Counted from the first letter of the stretch, positions 38,233 through 48,611 are shown. The stretch: DNA of 64,000 nt from Candidatus Bacteroides intestinavium (GCA_019118325.1 DWZE01000085.1:1-64000); one strand, 5' to 3'. Made by a program: numbers and translations. The notes: a model not told the origin generated them from the letters alone.

Positions 38233-39456
38233 TCAGTCCTTCTGCTCCTTCTTGTCCTTGTCGCTTCCCGGAGGGCCGGGCATGAAGGGGCTGCGTTCGC
38301 CGCCCGCCGGGGCCTCGGCCTTGGGGGCGGCGCCTCCGAGCTCGGCGTCGGACACGACGGTCGTGCCCTCGCTGATGCCGCCGAGGATTTCCGTATAGGT
38401 GCCGTTCGAGATACCCGTCTCGACGGCGTGGGCGGTGAAGGTGTTGCCCTCCTTGGTCCAGAGCTTATGCTCGGCGTCGCAGTCGTTCACCACCGCGTCC
38501 GCTCCCACGATGGGGCCGGCGGGGGTGAAGCGCAGGGCCTTGGCGGGCACGGCCAGCACGCCGGGCTTGTCCAGGGTGTAGATGTTGATGTTGGCCGTCA
38601 GGCGCGGTTTCAGTTTCAGGTCGGGGTTGGGGGCGGAGATGACCACCTCGTAGGTGACCACCGTGCTGCTGGAGCTGGATGTGCTGCTGGCGTCGCTGGA
38701 TTCGCCCAGGCGCACCTGCGTCACCTGTCCGGAGAAGGTCTGCCCGGGGTAGGCGTCGACGGTGAACTCCACGCGCTGTCCTTCCTCCACGCCGCCTATG
38801 TCGGCCTCGTCCACGTCGGCCACTACCTGCATCTGCGTCAGGTCGGCGGCAATGGTGAACAGCGTGGGCGTTTCAAAGCCCGAGGCTACGGTCTGTCCCT
38901 CTTCCACGTCCTTGCTGATGACGATGCCGTCGATGGGCGCGGTGATGGTGGCGTAGGAGAGGTCGCGCTCGGCACGCTGCAAGGCGGCCTTGCTGCTGTC
39001 GAAATTGCTCTTGGCGTTGAGGTAGTTGTAGCGGCTCTCTTCGAATTCGGTGTCGCTGATGAGCTTCTTCTCGTGCAGCGTCTGGTTGCGCTTGTACAGG
39101 CTCTCCTGGTATTCATAAGCCGCCTTGGCCCCGTCATACGTGGCCCGTGCCGAGGCCAGGTCGCTCTCCAGCGTCACCTTGTCCATTTCGGCGATGAGCT
39201 GTCCCTGCTTGACCACCGTGTTGTAGTCTACGTAGATTTTGTCGATGATGCCGCTGACCTGCGTGCCCACCTCGACCTCGGTGACGGGTTCGATGCTGCC
39301 CGTGGCGGTGACGAAGTCGGCGATGTCCTGCCGGCCCACCACGGCGGTCTCGTACTTCACCTCCTGTTTCTTGGCTCCGCCGGACAGTGCCCAGACGGCC
39401 ACGCCTGCCACCACGATGACGGCGGCGGCGCTGAGGATGATTTTCTTCTTGTTCAT
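38233..39456 (-). CDS. efflux RND/MacA-type periplasmic adaptor
   Basis: FVTATGSIEPVTEVEVGTQVSGIIDKIYVDYNTVVKQGQLIAEMD. Confidence 0.95.
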   Translation of the reverse strand: MNKKKIILSAAAVIVVAGVAVWALSGGAKKQEVKYETAVVGRQDIADFVTATGSIEPVTEVEVGTQVSGIIDKIYVDYNTVVKQGQLIAEMDKVTLESDLASARATYDGAKAAYEYQESLYKRNQTLHEKKLISDTEFEESRYNYLNAKSNFDSSKAALQRAERDLSYATITAPIDGIVISKDVEEGQTVASGFETPTLFTIAADLTQMQVVADVDEADIGGVEEGQRVEFTVDAYPGQTFSGQVTQVRLGESSDASSTSSSSSTVVTYEVVISAPNPDLKLKPRLTANINIYTLDKPGVLAVPAKALRFTPAGPIVGADAVVNDCDAEHKLWTKEGNTFTAHAVETGISNGTYTEILGGISEGTTVVSDAELGGAAPKAEAPAGGERSPFMPGPPGSDKDKKEQKD

Positions 39457-39484
39457 ATCGGTATGTGTATGAGTTTAGTGATTA

Positions 39485-40864
39485 TTACAGTTCCATGATT
39501 TCTCCCTGGTAGAAGCGCAGCAGTCCGGCGTTGAGCAGGGCCATGTACTTGGCCTGGAGCAGCGATTGCTGGGCGTTGAGCAGGTTGTTCTTTTCCGTCA
39601 GCAGCTCCACGGTGTTCTTCATGCCCAGGCTGAACTGCTCGCTGACGAGGTCGTAGCTGGTCTGCGAGCTTTTCACCTGTTGCAAGGCTGCCTCGTACTG
39701 TTGCTGGGCGCTGCGGGCGTCGAGCCAGTAGTTCTCGATGGTGCGGTACAGTTCTTTCTGGCTGTCCAGCAGGTCCAGTTGGCTGGTCTGCTTCTGTAGC
39801 TTGGCCTTGTTGACGGCGCTCTTGGTCTGTCTTTGGTTGAAGATGGGGATGCTCAGCGTCACGCCCAGCGAGTTGTTCCAGTTCTGTTTGATTTGCTCCG
39901 AGAAGGTGAAGTCGCTGCCGTTGGCGTTCGTGCTCCCGATGCCTGCCGAGAGGTTGATGCTGGGGATGTAGCCCGCCCGTGCCACCTTGATGCCCAGGTC
40001 GGCGGCCTCGATGTTCAGCCGTCCCGATTCAATCTCCGGCCTGAAGGCCAGTGCCGTCTGGTAGACGTCGTCTTTCAGGGGCAGGGGGCTGAGCACGTCG
40101 GTGTCGTCCAGCTCGGGCATGTCCAGTTGCATCTCGTAGTCGCCGTCCAGTTCCAGCAGTTGCTTCAGTTGCAGGCGGTAGTCTTGCAGCGTGGCTTGGG
40201 CGGTCACCAACTGGTAATTATCATTGCTCACCTGCGCCTCCAGTTGGGCCAGGTCGGCGGCGGAGAGGCTGCCCGCGTCATGCAGTTGCTTGGCCCGTTC
40301 GCAGGTGGCGCGGCTCACTTCCAGGGTGCCTTCGTTCACCTTCACGGCTTCGGCGGCGTAGAGTATCTGCATGTAGAGTTGCATGATGCTTTCCTGAATG
40401 GAGTTTTCGCTCTCGGCAATGGTCAGCTCGGCGATACGGCTGTTCAGCTTCTGTTGCTTGATGCCGTTCACGCGGCTTCCGCCGTTGTAGAGCGTCCAGT
40501 TGGCGTCGATGCCGTAGTTGCCGTTGTACGACGTCTTGCTCTGGCTCGTCGTGATGTTGTCGCCGCTGATGATGGTGCCGTTGCTGGTGTTCGGTCGGTT
40601 CACGATGCGCTGGCTCACGCTTCCGCTCAGGCTGGGGAACCATTCGGCCTTGGCCGTCTTCAGGTCTTCTTCCGTGCTTTGCGCGCTGATGCGGTTGCGC
40701 CGGATGGTGATGTTGTGTACCTTTGCGTAGTCGATGCACGTCTGCAGGTCCCACCGTGCGGGCAAACTGTCCGCGGTTACCGCCGGTGCAGCCTCTTGGG
40801 CCCACAGGAATGTGCAGCCCAAGAGAAAGCATGCGGTTGTCGTCAATCTTTTTACCTTCTTCAT
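39485..40864 (-). CDS. TolC-family outer membrane efflux protein
   Basis: WDLQTCIDYAKVHNITIRRNRI; long coiled-coil repeats; signal peptide at the MKKVKRL start. Confidence 0.93.
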   Translation of the reverse strand: MKKVKRLTTTACFLLGCTFLWAQEAAPAVTADSLPARWDLQTCIDYAKVHNITIRRNRISAQSTEEDLKTAKAEWFPSLSGSVSQRIVNRPNTSNGTIISGDNITTSQSKTSYNGNYGIDANWTLYNGGSRVNGIKQQKLNSRIAELTIAESENSIQESIMQLYMQILYAAEAVKVNEGTLEVSRATCERAKQLHDAGSLSAADLAQLEAQVSNDNYQLVTAQATLQDYRLQLKQLLELDGDYEMQLDMPELDDTDVLSPLPLKDDVYQTALAFRPEIESGRLNIEAADLGIKVARAGYIPSINLSAGIGSTNANGSDFTFSEQIKQNWNNSLGVTLSIPIFNQRQTKSAVNKAKLQKQTSQLDLLDSQKELYRTIENYWLDARSAQQQYEAALQQVKSSQTSYDLVSEQFSLGMKNTVELLTEKNNLLNAQQSLLQAKYMALLNAGLLRFYQGEIMEL

Positions 40865-41105
40865 GTTGTTGTCTGTACTAATCAAGTTACCTTTTATTCG
40901 TGAGGCAAAGTAAGGATGTTTGTCCTTTTCCTGCAAAACAAGTGGATGCAAGGGGGAATTTTATCGCCCACTCCCGCTTTTTTGCCGATGAATGGGCTTT
41001 GGCTTTTCCCGTATGCTAACTATACTCCGAAAATCATTGCACGTGAACACAAGATTGACTACTTTTGCGCCGCATTTATCAAAACCATAAAAGAGAGACA
41101 AAGAA

Positions 41106-41999
41106 ATGAAAACATCTACTGTCATCCGCCCCCTGCCTGTCAATGTGAAGCGGGAGGTCAAGGATTATGTGATGATTGCCTTGGGAATGATTCTTTATGG
41201 CATCGGATGGACCCTGTTCCTCCTGCCCCAAGACATCACGGCCAGTGGCGTGCCGGGTATCGCCTCCATCGTCTATTTTGCTACGGGACTGCCCGTGCAG
41301 TATGTTTACTTGGGCGTCAATGCGGCGCTGCTCGTCATGGGTGTCTGGCAATTAGGCTGGAAATTCAGCGTCAAGACCATTTGGGCGGTATTTACGCTGT
41401 CCACTTTCTTGGCTGTCATTCAGGAGGTGACAAAAGACGTGCAACTGCTGGACGACCAACCTTTCATGGCTTGTGTCTTGGGTGCTACCTTCTGCGGTAG
41501 CGGCATCGGCATAGCCTTCTCCAACAACGGCAGCACGGGAGGAACGGATATCATCGCAGCCGTGGTGCATAAGTATCGTGACATCACGCTGGGGCAGGTG
41601 ATGCGCTTCATGGACCTCATCATTATCACGTCCAGTTACCTGGTCTTGCACGATTGGGAAAAGGTGGTTTACGGCTATGTGACGCTGTTCATCTCCAGCT
41701 TCGTCCTGGACCAGGTGGTCAACAGTGCCCGCCAGTCGGTGCAGTTCTTTATCATCAGCGATAAATATGAGGAAATCGGCAAGCATATCAATCAGTTCCC
41801 TCACCGTGGCGTGACGGTCATCAACGCCTCGGGATTCTACACAGGCCGTGAGATCCGGATGCTGTTTGTGCTGGCCAAGAAGCGCGAATCCACTATCATC
41901 TTCCGCCTCATCAAGGATATCGACCCGAATGCTTTCGTGTCGCAGAGCGCGGTTATCGGTGTGTATGGCGAGGGATTCGACAAGATTAAGGTGAAATAG
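41106..41999 (+). CDS. YitT family membrane protein (DUF2179)
   Basis: SNNGSTGGTDIIAAVVHKYRDITLGQVM; C-terminal DUF2179 GVTVINASGFYTG. Confidence 0.92.
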   Translation: MKTSTVIRPLPVNVKREVKDYVMIALGMILYGIGWTLFLLPQDITASGVPGIASIVYFATGLPVQYVYLGVNAALLVMGVWQLGWKFSVKTIWAVFTLSTFLAVIQEVTKDVQLLDDQPFMACVLGATFCGSGIGIAFSNNGSTGGTDIIAAVVHKYRDITLGQVMRFMDLIIITSSYLVLHDWEKVVYGYVTLFISSFVLDQVVNSARQSVQFFIISDKYEEIGKHINQFPHRGVTVINASGFYTGREIRMLFVLAKKRESTIIFRLIKDIDPNAFVSQSAVIGVYGEGFDKIKVK

Positions 42000-42012
42000 G
42001 GACTCTTCTCTC

Positions 42013-42660
42013 TTACGGGCGGCGGGGGCGGAACTTGCCCCGTTGCCATACGTAGGTGATATGTCGGCGGATGAACGGTTTCAGTTCGTCCGCCGCTTCT
42101 TTTTCCATATAGCGGGGGGTGGAAAGGCGGAAGGTCAGTGTCGTACTGTCCGCTGCCAGCGAGGCATCCAGCAGGAGGAGGTCGGCCTGTCGGCGGGCGT
42201 TATGCTGGCGGTAGACATTGCTCGTGTCCGATGGCGGCAGGAGGAAATCGCTCATTGCGGGCAGAGTTTCCAGATAGTCGGCCGTGGGCAACGGATGCCA
42301 GTCGGTGTCGTAGAAGCGGATGTGACTGTCGGGTGCGGGGGCATAGGCTGTGGAGACGGTGCAGATGACTCGCGTGCTGTCTGTCAGGGGGAGAACTTTC
42401 ATCTGCCAGGTGTTCCGCGAGGTCAGTTGCATCCGGATATAGTCCGGTGTGAGTATCGTCATCTCCGACTTTCCGCCGAAGGTGTTGGTCACCTGGGCCC
42501 GCATCTTGCTGTCCAGGAAGTCGATGCAGTCCGCCCGGTTGACCGCCGAGAGCAGCGGGCAGAGGGAGTCGGGCATGTGGGTAAACAGGGTACGAGCCTC
42601 TTGTGCGGACACAGCCAGGGCGAGAGGCAGCAGGAGCAAGCTAATAATCAGTTTCTTCAT
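42013..42660 (-). CDS. DUF3256 family exported protein
   Basis: Signal peptide; ARTLFTHMPDSLCPLLSAVNRADCIDFLDSKM. Confidence 0.8.
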   Translation of the reverse strand: MKKLIISLLLLPLALAVSAQEARTLFTHMPDSLCPLLSAVNRADCIDFLDSKMRAQVTNTFGGKSEMTILTPDYIRMQLTSRNTWQMKVLPLTDSTRVICTVSTAYAPAPDSHIRFYDTDWHPLPTADYLETLPAMSDFLLPPSDTSNVYRQHNARRQADLLLLDASLAADSTTLTFRLSTPRYMEKEAADELKPFIRRHITYVWQRGKFRPRRP

Positions 42661-42664
42661 AATC

Positions 42665-43141
42665 TCAATTTCTCAACAAAGTACAAAGTTCTTCCAGGCA
42701 GGCGGCATCCGTCTCGTCGAAGTCGGCCGGGCGGTCGCTGTCTATGTCCAGCACTCCCCATACGCGGTCCGCCTTGTCGTGCAAGGGTATGACGATTTCC
42801 GAGCGCGACAGGGAACTGCATGCAATGTGTCCCGGGAAGGCATCCACATCGGGTACTACCAGGGTGCGGTTCTCTTTCCAGGCCGTTCCGCATACACCTC
42901 GACCATGGGCGATACGGGTGCAGGCCACCGGTCCTTGGAAAGGTCCCAAGACCAGTTCGTCACCTTCTACCCGGTAGAATCCTACCCAGAAGAAGCCGAA
43001 TGTGGTCTTCAGGGCTGCGGCCACATTGGCCAGATTGGCTATACGGTCGGTTTCGCCGGCCAGCAGGCTCTGCACTTGCGGCAAGAGGGTGCGGTAACGT
43101 TCGGCCTTGTCGCCGGTACTGACATAGATATCTTCTGCCAT
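42665..43141 (-). CDS. GAF-domain protein, free methionine-R-sulfoxide reductase-like
   Basis: FFWVGFYRVEGDELVLGPFQGPVACTRIAHGRGVCGTAW...GVLDIDSDRPADFDETD. Confidence 0.92.
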   Translation of the reverse strand: MAEDIYVSTGDKAERYRTLLPQVQSLLAGETDRIANLANVAAALKTTFGFFWVGFYRVEGDELVLGPFQGPVACTRIAHGRGVCGTAWKENRTLVVPDVDAFPGHIACSSLSRSEIVIPLHDKADRVWGVLDIDSDRPADFDETDAACLEELCTLLRN

Positions 43142-43267
43142 GTTTTTTTATCTGCTTGGTTTATCTGTGCGCAAAGATGGGAATTAAGTGTGAAACGGCA
43201 AAGCCGTCAGTCTCCCTTCGGTGCATATTTATGTTTCTTTTGCCCGGCACGCGGTTTTTCCTGCCGT

Positions 43268-44170
43268 TCATCGGCTGCCCAGGTAGAGGAAGAACATGCC
43301 CAACAGTACCAGCGCCAGGTCCACAGCCTTGCTACGCAGATTCTTTTCGTGGAAAGCCAGTGCACCGAAAAGGAATGAGACGATGACACTGCCACGCCGC
43401 ACCATGGATACGATGGAAATCATGGAGTCTTCGTAGCTCAGGGCGTAGAAATAGGCGAAGTCTGCCGCGCAAAGGAAGAAAGATATGCCCACGATGCACC
43501 AGTCCCAACGGAAAGGAGTCTCCCGGCGGCGGGGATACCACAACAGTAGGAGCACGGGACACATGATGAACACCTGGTAGACATTGTACCATGCCTGTAC
43601 CAGCATCGGGTCGAATTGCTTCATCAGATACTTGTCATACAATCCGCTCACGGCTCCCAGTACGGCGGCCAGTACGATGCATAGTATCCATTTGTTGTGT
43701 CGGAAGTCAATCCCTTCTTTCTTCCCGGAACGGCTCAACAGGAAGAAGGACAGAATGGCCAGAATGACCCCTACCCATTGCCAAAGGTTCAGCCGCTCGC
43801 CAAACAGCAGCAGGGCTCCCACCAGCACCATGACTGGGCGCGTGGCATTGATGGGGCCTACGATGGTGAGTGGCAGGTGTTTCATGCCGAAATAGCCGAA
43901 GGCCCACGACCCCAGCACGATAAATGACTTGAGCAGCACATACTTGTGTACTTCCCATCCGGCAGCTGGTACATAGAATATCGTCCCTGCCAGCGCGTCG
44001 GGTGTCCAGAAAGAACATAGAATGAACGGCAGGAACACCAGGCTACAGAACAGGGTATTGAGAAACAACACGGGCAGCACGGCATTGCCACGCAGCGACT
44101 TCTTCTTGAAAGCGTCGTAGAAACCTAACAGGGCTGCGGAGAGAAAAGCGAGAATCAACCACATAAGCAA
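43268..44170 (-). CDS. DMT/EamA-family transporter
   Basis: Ten-TM EamA-like protein, FLSAALLGFYDAFKKKSL. Confidence 0.88.
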   Translation of the reverse strand: MLMWLILAFLSAALLGFYDAFKKKSLRGNAVLPVLFLNTLFCSLVFLPFILCSFWTPDALAGTIFYVPAAGWEVHKYVLLKSFIVLGSWAFGYFGMKHLPLTIVGPINATRPVMVLVGALLLFGERLNLWQWVGVILAILSFFLLSRSGKKEGIDFRHNKWILCIVLAAVLGAVSGLYDKYLMKQFDPMLVQAWYNVYQVFIMCPVLLLLWYPRRRETPFRWDWCIVGISFFLCAADFAYFYALSYEDSMISIVSMVRRGSVIVSFLFGALAFHEKNLRSKAVDLALVLLGMFFLYLGSR

Positions 44171-44932
44171 TCAGTCATTGTCTGTTGGAAAGAGTCTGTC
44201 AGGATAAGTAATGTCTGCCAGGAAAAGTCCCTCGGCAGGCGCCGATGTTCCGGCCCGGCATCGGTCTTTCTGCTCGATGATGCGGCGGAAGTCCCCGACG
44301 GTCAGTTTGCCTCGCCCCACGTCAAGCAGTGTGCCGACGATGGCACGGACCATGTTGCGCAAGAAACGGTCGGCCCGGATGGTGAAGACCCATGTCACGT
44401 CGTCCACTTGCGTCCAGGCAGCATGCATGATGCGGCAGTTGTTGGTCTTGACATCCGTGTGCAGTTTGCTGAAGCTGGTGAAGTCCGTATAGTCCGAGAG
44501 GGTGGCGGCCGCTTCGTTCATCCGGTCAAAGTCCGGCGTACGGAACAGCCGGCAACGGTAGGGGCGCAGGAAGGGGGTCTTGGCAGTGGTGACGTAATAA
44601 TGATAGGTGCGCGACGTGGCGTCGAAGCGGGCATGGGCCTCCGGCCGAACGGGACAAATGCGATGGATGGCGATGTCGGGCGGCAACAGGCGGTTCAGTT
44701 TGTCGGCCAGCAGCACGGTGTCCACGGGAGCATCGGCATCGAAATGCGCCACCATCAGCGAGGCATGCACCCCGGCATCGGTACGTCCCGCTCCCACCAC
44801 GTCCACCTCGCGACGCAGCAGGGTGGAGAGGGCGCGCATCAGGCACTCCTGCACACTCAAACCGTTGGGCTGTATCTGCCAGCCGTGATAGGCTGCGCCG
44901 TCGTAGGAAAGGTAGATGAAATATCGTTGCAC
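44171..44932 (-). CDS. truA: tRNA pseudouridine synthase A
   Basis: [50 protein letters not shown]. Confidence 0.96.
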   Translation of the reverse strand: MQRYFIYLSYDGAAYHGWQIQPNGLSVQECLMRALSTLLRREVDVVGAGRTDAGVHASLMVAHFDADAPVDTVLLADKLNRLLPPDIAIHRICPVRPEAHARFDATSRTYHYYVTTAKTPFLRPYRCRLFRTPDFDRMNEAAATLSDYTDFTSFSKLHTDVKTNNCRIMHAAWTQVDDVTWVFTIRADRFLRNMVRAIVGTLLDVGRGKLTVGDFRRIIEQKDRCRAGTSAPAEGLFLADITYPDRLFPTDND

Positions 44933-45125
44933 GTTTCTGTTTAGTCTTTAATGATTGCAATAACGGGTGCAAAGGTACGAAAAAAAAGGAAAGGCTTTCG
45001 TGGTCGCGAAGGTTGTTGTATCTTTGCGCGGCCTCCAGCAGGACAGAATGGGTGGTTGATTCTGTAGAGTATTAACCGCTGGACACTTGCCACTAACTAT
45101 TAAACCGTTGAACATTTATCGCTAT

Positions 45126-45818
45126 ATGACTATGTACAATCAGAAAAGACTGTTTCCTCTCCTCCTCGCTGTCTGCTTGTGTGGAGTATTTGCTTTCGCA
45201 GGTTGCAAAAAGAAAGAAGACTTGACCATGAAGATGAACGAACCGCACAATATACGCGGCGTTGCCAACTTTGGCCGCACTTTCGGCGACCGTAATGACC
45301 GCCAACTGGCCGTGGCGCAGGCCATCGGCATTCCGCCCATTGCCTCGCGCGAGGCGGCGGAGAAACTGACGGACAGACTTGTCCTCATTGATGACAACGA
45401 ACATTACAGTGTGGATTCGCTGACTCACTCTATCCCTTATCTCATTCCCGGTGCAGCTGCCCTGCTGGATACCATCGGACAAAACTTCCTGGACTCACTG
45501 GCTTGCAAGGGGTTGAATCCCAATAAGATTATCGTCACCTCCGTGCTCCGTACCCAAGGAGACGTGAAGCGTCTGCGTCGGCGCAATACCAATGCCAGTG
45601 CCAACTCCACCCATGCCTACGGTACCACTTTCGATATCAGTTGGAAACGTTTCGAGAAAGTGGAAGACCCTGACGGCCGCCCTCTGCAGGACGTTCGCGC
45701 TGACACGCTGAAACTGGTACTGGCCGAAGTGCTGCGCGACTTGAAGAAGGCCGACCGCTGCTACGTGAAGTACGAAATCCGGCAGGCCTGCTTCCACATC
45801 ACGACTCGTGTGCAGTAG
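45126..45818 (+). CDS. DUF5715 family lipoprotein
   Basis: Lipobox VFAFAGCKKK; VTSVLRTQGDVKRLRRRNTNASANSTHAYGTTFDISW. Confidence 0.8.
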   Translation: MTMYNQKRLFPLLLAVCLCGVFAFAGCKKKEDLTMKMNEPHNIRGVANFGRTFGDRNDRQLAVAQAIGIPPIASREAAEKLTDRLVLIDDNEHYSVDSLTHSIPYLIPGAAALLDTIGQNFLDSLACKGLNPNKIIVTSVLRTQGDVKRLRRRNTNASANSTHAYGTTFDISWKRFEKVEDPDGRPLQDVRADTLKLVLAEVLRDLKKADRCYVKYEIRQACFHITTRVQ

Positions 45819-47322
45819 CCAGTTCCTGCCAGGCTTGGGGCAGGTGGCTCACCAAGTCTCCTGCCGTCAGGCTGATTTGCCCAAACTCATCGGCAGCCAG
45901 GTCGCCGGCCAGTCCGTGTACATAGACGCCCAGTACGGCAGCATCGCCGGGGGCGTATCCTTGTGCCAGCAAGGCCAGCAGGATGCCCGTCAGTACGTCA
46001 CCGCTGCCACCCGTGGCCATGCCGGGATTGCCCGTCGTGTTGAAGCGGCATTTCCCGTCGGGCGAGATAACGGCGGTATAGGCTCCTTTCAGTATGACGT
46101 ATGTTTCGGTCTGCTGCGCCAGTTCGCGGGCCCGCTCCAGGCGTTCGTAGCTGTTCTGGCATTTGCCTACCAGGCGTTCCAGTTCCTTGGGATGCGGGGT
46201 CAGGATGCTTCCCTTGGGCAGGCGAGAGAGATAAGTCCGATTGTCACCCAGGATATTCAAGGCGTCAGCATCCAGTACCATCGGCACCTCGCAGATGTCT
46301 ATCTGCTCCAATAAAGCCGAGATGGTCTCATTCGACCGGCCCAAGCCGGGACCGATGGCCACTGCCTGATAGTCATCTGTGTTGATGGGGGTGGCAAAGC
46401 AGGTGTCGCTCAGGTCCAGTTCGGTCATGGCTTCCGGTACGGATGTTTGCACAATGTCGTTGTTGTAGAAAGGCACGTGTACCGTCAGCAGTCCGACTCC
46501 TGAACGCAGGCAAGCCCGTGCCGCCAGCACCGAGGCGCCAGCCATCCCTTGCGAACCGGCCACCAGCAACGCACGCCCGAAGTTGCCTTTATGGGCAAAA
46601 CGTCCGCGGGGTCTCAGCAGGGCCGACACGGTGTCTGGCTCCGTCAGTTCGTAGTCCGTAGGCGTATGAGCAATGGCTTCCGCACTCAACCGTATGTCCA
46701 GCAAACGCCATTCGCCCACATACGCCTCGTTCTCGGCAAACAGGAAGGCGAGTTTGGGCAATTGCAGGCTCAGCGTGAGGTCGGCGCGTACGATGGCCGA
46801 TGACACGTTGTATGTATTGTCCTCGCACATCAGGCCGGATGGGATGTCTATGGCCACCACTTGTGCAGGCGAGGCGTTGATGAACTTCACTACTGCGGCG
46901 AAGCCGCCTGCCAATGGCTTGTTCAGGCCGCTGCCGAAGAGTCCGTCAATGATGACATCGTCCGCCGTCAGCTTGGGGAAGGTAAATTGCGAAGTCACTT
47001 CGTGAAAGTCCACATCGGGCACGGCCGCCAATCGCTCCATGTTCGTGGCGCAGTCGGGCGAAAGTTTGCCTTTCGTATTGAACAGGAAGGTTTCCACCTG
47101 GTAGCCCCGTTCCATCAGCAGACGCGCCAAGGCCAGGGCATCGCCACCGTTGTTGCCCGGTCCGGCGAAAATCGTTATCCGTGTGTCCGTCTTCCATCGT
47201 CCCGCGATGGCCCCGGCCAGGGCGCGGGCGGAGCGTTCCATCAGGTCGATGGAGGCAATGGGTTCATTCTCTATGGTATAGGCATCTAACAGCCGGATGC
47301 TTTCGGTAGGAAAAATCTTCAT
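45799..47322 (-). CDS. nnrDE: bifunctional NAD(P)H-hydrate epimerase / ADP-dependent NAD(P)H-hydrate dehydratase
   Basis: YjeF_N FAGPGNNGGDALALARLL; carbohydrate kinase GNPGMATGGSGDVLTGI; start moved from 47505 to MKIFPTES. Confidence 0.95.
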   Translation of the reverse strand: MKIFPTESIRLLDAYTIENEPIASIDLMERSARALAGAIAGRWKTDTRITIFAGPGNNGGDALALARLLMERGYQVETFLFNTKGKLSPDCATNMERLAAVPDVDFHEVTSQFTFPKLTADDVIIDGLFGSGLNKPLAGGFAAVVKFINASPAQVVAIDIPSGLMCEDNTYNVSSAIVRADLTLSLQLPKLAFLFAENEAYVGEWRLLDIRLSAEAIAHTPTDYELTEPDTVSALLRPRGRFAHKGNFGRALLVAGSQGMAGASVLAARACLRSGVGLLTVHVPFYNNDIVQTSVPEAMTELDLSDTCFATPINTDDYQAVAIGPGLGRSNETISALLEQIDICEVPMVLDADALNILGDNRTYLSRLPKGSILTPHPKELERLVGKCQNSYERLERARELAQQTETYVILKGAYTAVISPDGKCRFNTTGNPGMATGGSGDVLTGILLALLAQGYAPGDAAVLGVYVHGLAGDLAADEFGQISLTAGDLVSHLPQAWQELATAHES

Positions 47323-47386
47323 TGGCAATCGTTTTTTATAAATCGGGAGCAAAAGTACGAATTTTGTTCCAAATGCATGCTTTTCC

Positions 47387-48439
47387 TTAGCGGAAACGGA
47401 ACGTGACCCATACGCCTTTGTGATCCGTGGGCCATACACCTTGATGGGGCAGGAAGGGGTCCTGCGTCTGTTCTTCCATCCGTTGGTTCCGGCAGATGCT
47501 GCCACGCGGCCCGTAGATAAGGGCTTCCGTGGCCTCCAGTCCCGGATAGGGATGGTAAAATACGTAGTCGATGCGATCCCTTTCGTCGGATTTCGGCGCC
47601 CAGGTCAGCCGTTCGACGGGTACCCGAGGATTGTCGGCGGGGAAAGTGAAGCCCGGGCAGGCCAGCACGTCCGGGTGACAGGCACGGTAGGCGTCCACAA
47701 ACCCGGCATTGTCCAGCAGCAGCGGTACGGTCCAGGGGATGATGAGTCCGTTGTGGTCATACAGGTCTTTGGTCTCGCGGATCCAGTCCAGGTGCGACGG
47801 CTCGTTGAAGTCTCCGCCCAAGATGACGATATCGCCCTCGGCCACGTCCTTGCGCGCCTCCTCGATGAAGCGGCGGATGGCGTCGTCACGCAGCGAGGCG
47901 TCGTTCACTTGCAGGACTTCGAGGACGGTCTGCGGGATGGGAATCTCTTCCCACGTGGAACCGTCATATCCGCGCACGTTATAATAGGCGTCGTTCAGGT
48001 AGTCCAGATGGGCGGTGTAGACGGCAATCTTGCGCCCGCATACCGTGCTTTCCAGCTTGTAGATGCTGCCGTGGTCATCCTTCTCGGGAAAGACGGTCAG
48101 CGAATCCGTGATGGGATGTCGGCTCAGCAGGCCGGAATCATAGCTGTAGAAGGAATAATACGTTTCACCCCGTTCGGCCAGCGAGCGGACGATGCGGTCG
48201 CAGAAGCGGGTGTCGTGGTAGTTGCGCACTTCGCTGAAGGTCACTAAGTCTGGTTTCAGTCGGGCTATTTCGTCGGCAATGGCCTCGTAGCCGCCCTCCA
48301 CCATTGTGCCTTCCTGCCAGATATTCCACTGGAGCACGCTGAAACTGTCCTGTTCTTTCTGTACGTTCGTTTCGTTGCCGGCAAAGGCAGGAATGGCTGC
48401 CATCATCAGCAGGCTGCAAAATAGAGCATATAAATTCAT
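47387..48439 (-). CDS. endonuclease/exonuclease/phosphatase family protein (secreted)
   Basis: Signal peptide; LQWNIWQEG, VILGGDFNEPSHLDW, DRIDYVFYH, PTDHKGVWVTF. Confidence 0.93.
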   Translation of the reverse strand: MNLYALFCSLLMMAAIPAFAGNETNVQKEQDSFSVLQWNIWQEGTMVEGGYEAIADEIARLKPDLVTFSEVRNYHDTRFCDRIVRSLAERGETYYSFYSYDSGLLSRHPITDSLTVFPEKDDHGSIYKLESTVCGRKIAVYTAHLDYLNDAYYNVRGYDGSTWEEIPIPQTVLEVLQVNDASLRDDAIRRFIEEARKDVAEGDIVILGGDFNEPSHLDWIRETKDLYDHNGLIIPWTVPLLLDNAGFVDAYRACHPDVLACPGFTFPADNPRVPVERLTWAPKSDERDRIDYVFYHPYPGLEATEALIYGPRGSICRNQRMEEQTQDPFLPHQGVWPTDHKGVWVTFRFR

Positions 48440-48522
48440 GGTAAGTGTTTAATTCTCTCGTTGTTATAGTCTGTATTAAATCCGCCTGCGGCTTTCTGGC
48501 AGGTGGGGTATTCGTAGTTCAT
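48436..48522 (-). CDS. candidate 28-aa leader ORF overlapping the start codon of the 47387-48439 gene (ATGA)
   Basis: ATG AAC TAC GAA TAC CCC ACC TGC ... CAC TTA CCA TGA = MNYEYPTCQKAAGGFNTDYNNERIKHLP*. Confidence 0.35.
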   Translation of the reverse strand: MNYEYPTCQKAAGGFNTDYNNERIKHLP

Positions 48523-48567
48523 CAAGCGTGAAAGCCGCACGGTCCGGCAACCATACATTCACCTGCC
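48487..48567 (-). promoter_or_regulatory. structured 5' UTR with interleaved (pseudoknot-topology) helices
   Basis: Minus-strand RNA order: GGCAGGUG (48567-48560), UGCGGCUUUC (48539-48530), CACCUGCC (48505-48498), GAAAGCCGCA (48496-48487); 1 with 3 and 2 with 4 are perfectly complementary. Confidence 0.5.
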
Positions 48568-48603
48568 GCAACCGGTAACGCCCTCAGTCTTTTCTTAAGA
48601 CCG

Positions 48604-48611
48604 CGCAAAGG
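48604..48611 (-). promoter_or_regulatory. -7 promoter element for the 47387-48439 gene
   Basis: caaaggta on plus = TACCTTTG on minus. Confidence 0.6.

Noticed and set aside
45799-45818. 20-bp convergent overlap of the DUF5715 gene and nnrDE (also 19890-19912 for metallophosphoesterase/MscS)
   Set aside because: Short tail-to-tail overlaps are common and need no special explanation.
48512-48552. Group II intron domain V-like string (GTGAAAGCCGCACGGTCCGG)
   Set aside because: The 5' side does not pair with the 3' side as required for a domain V hairpin; no maturase nearby.
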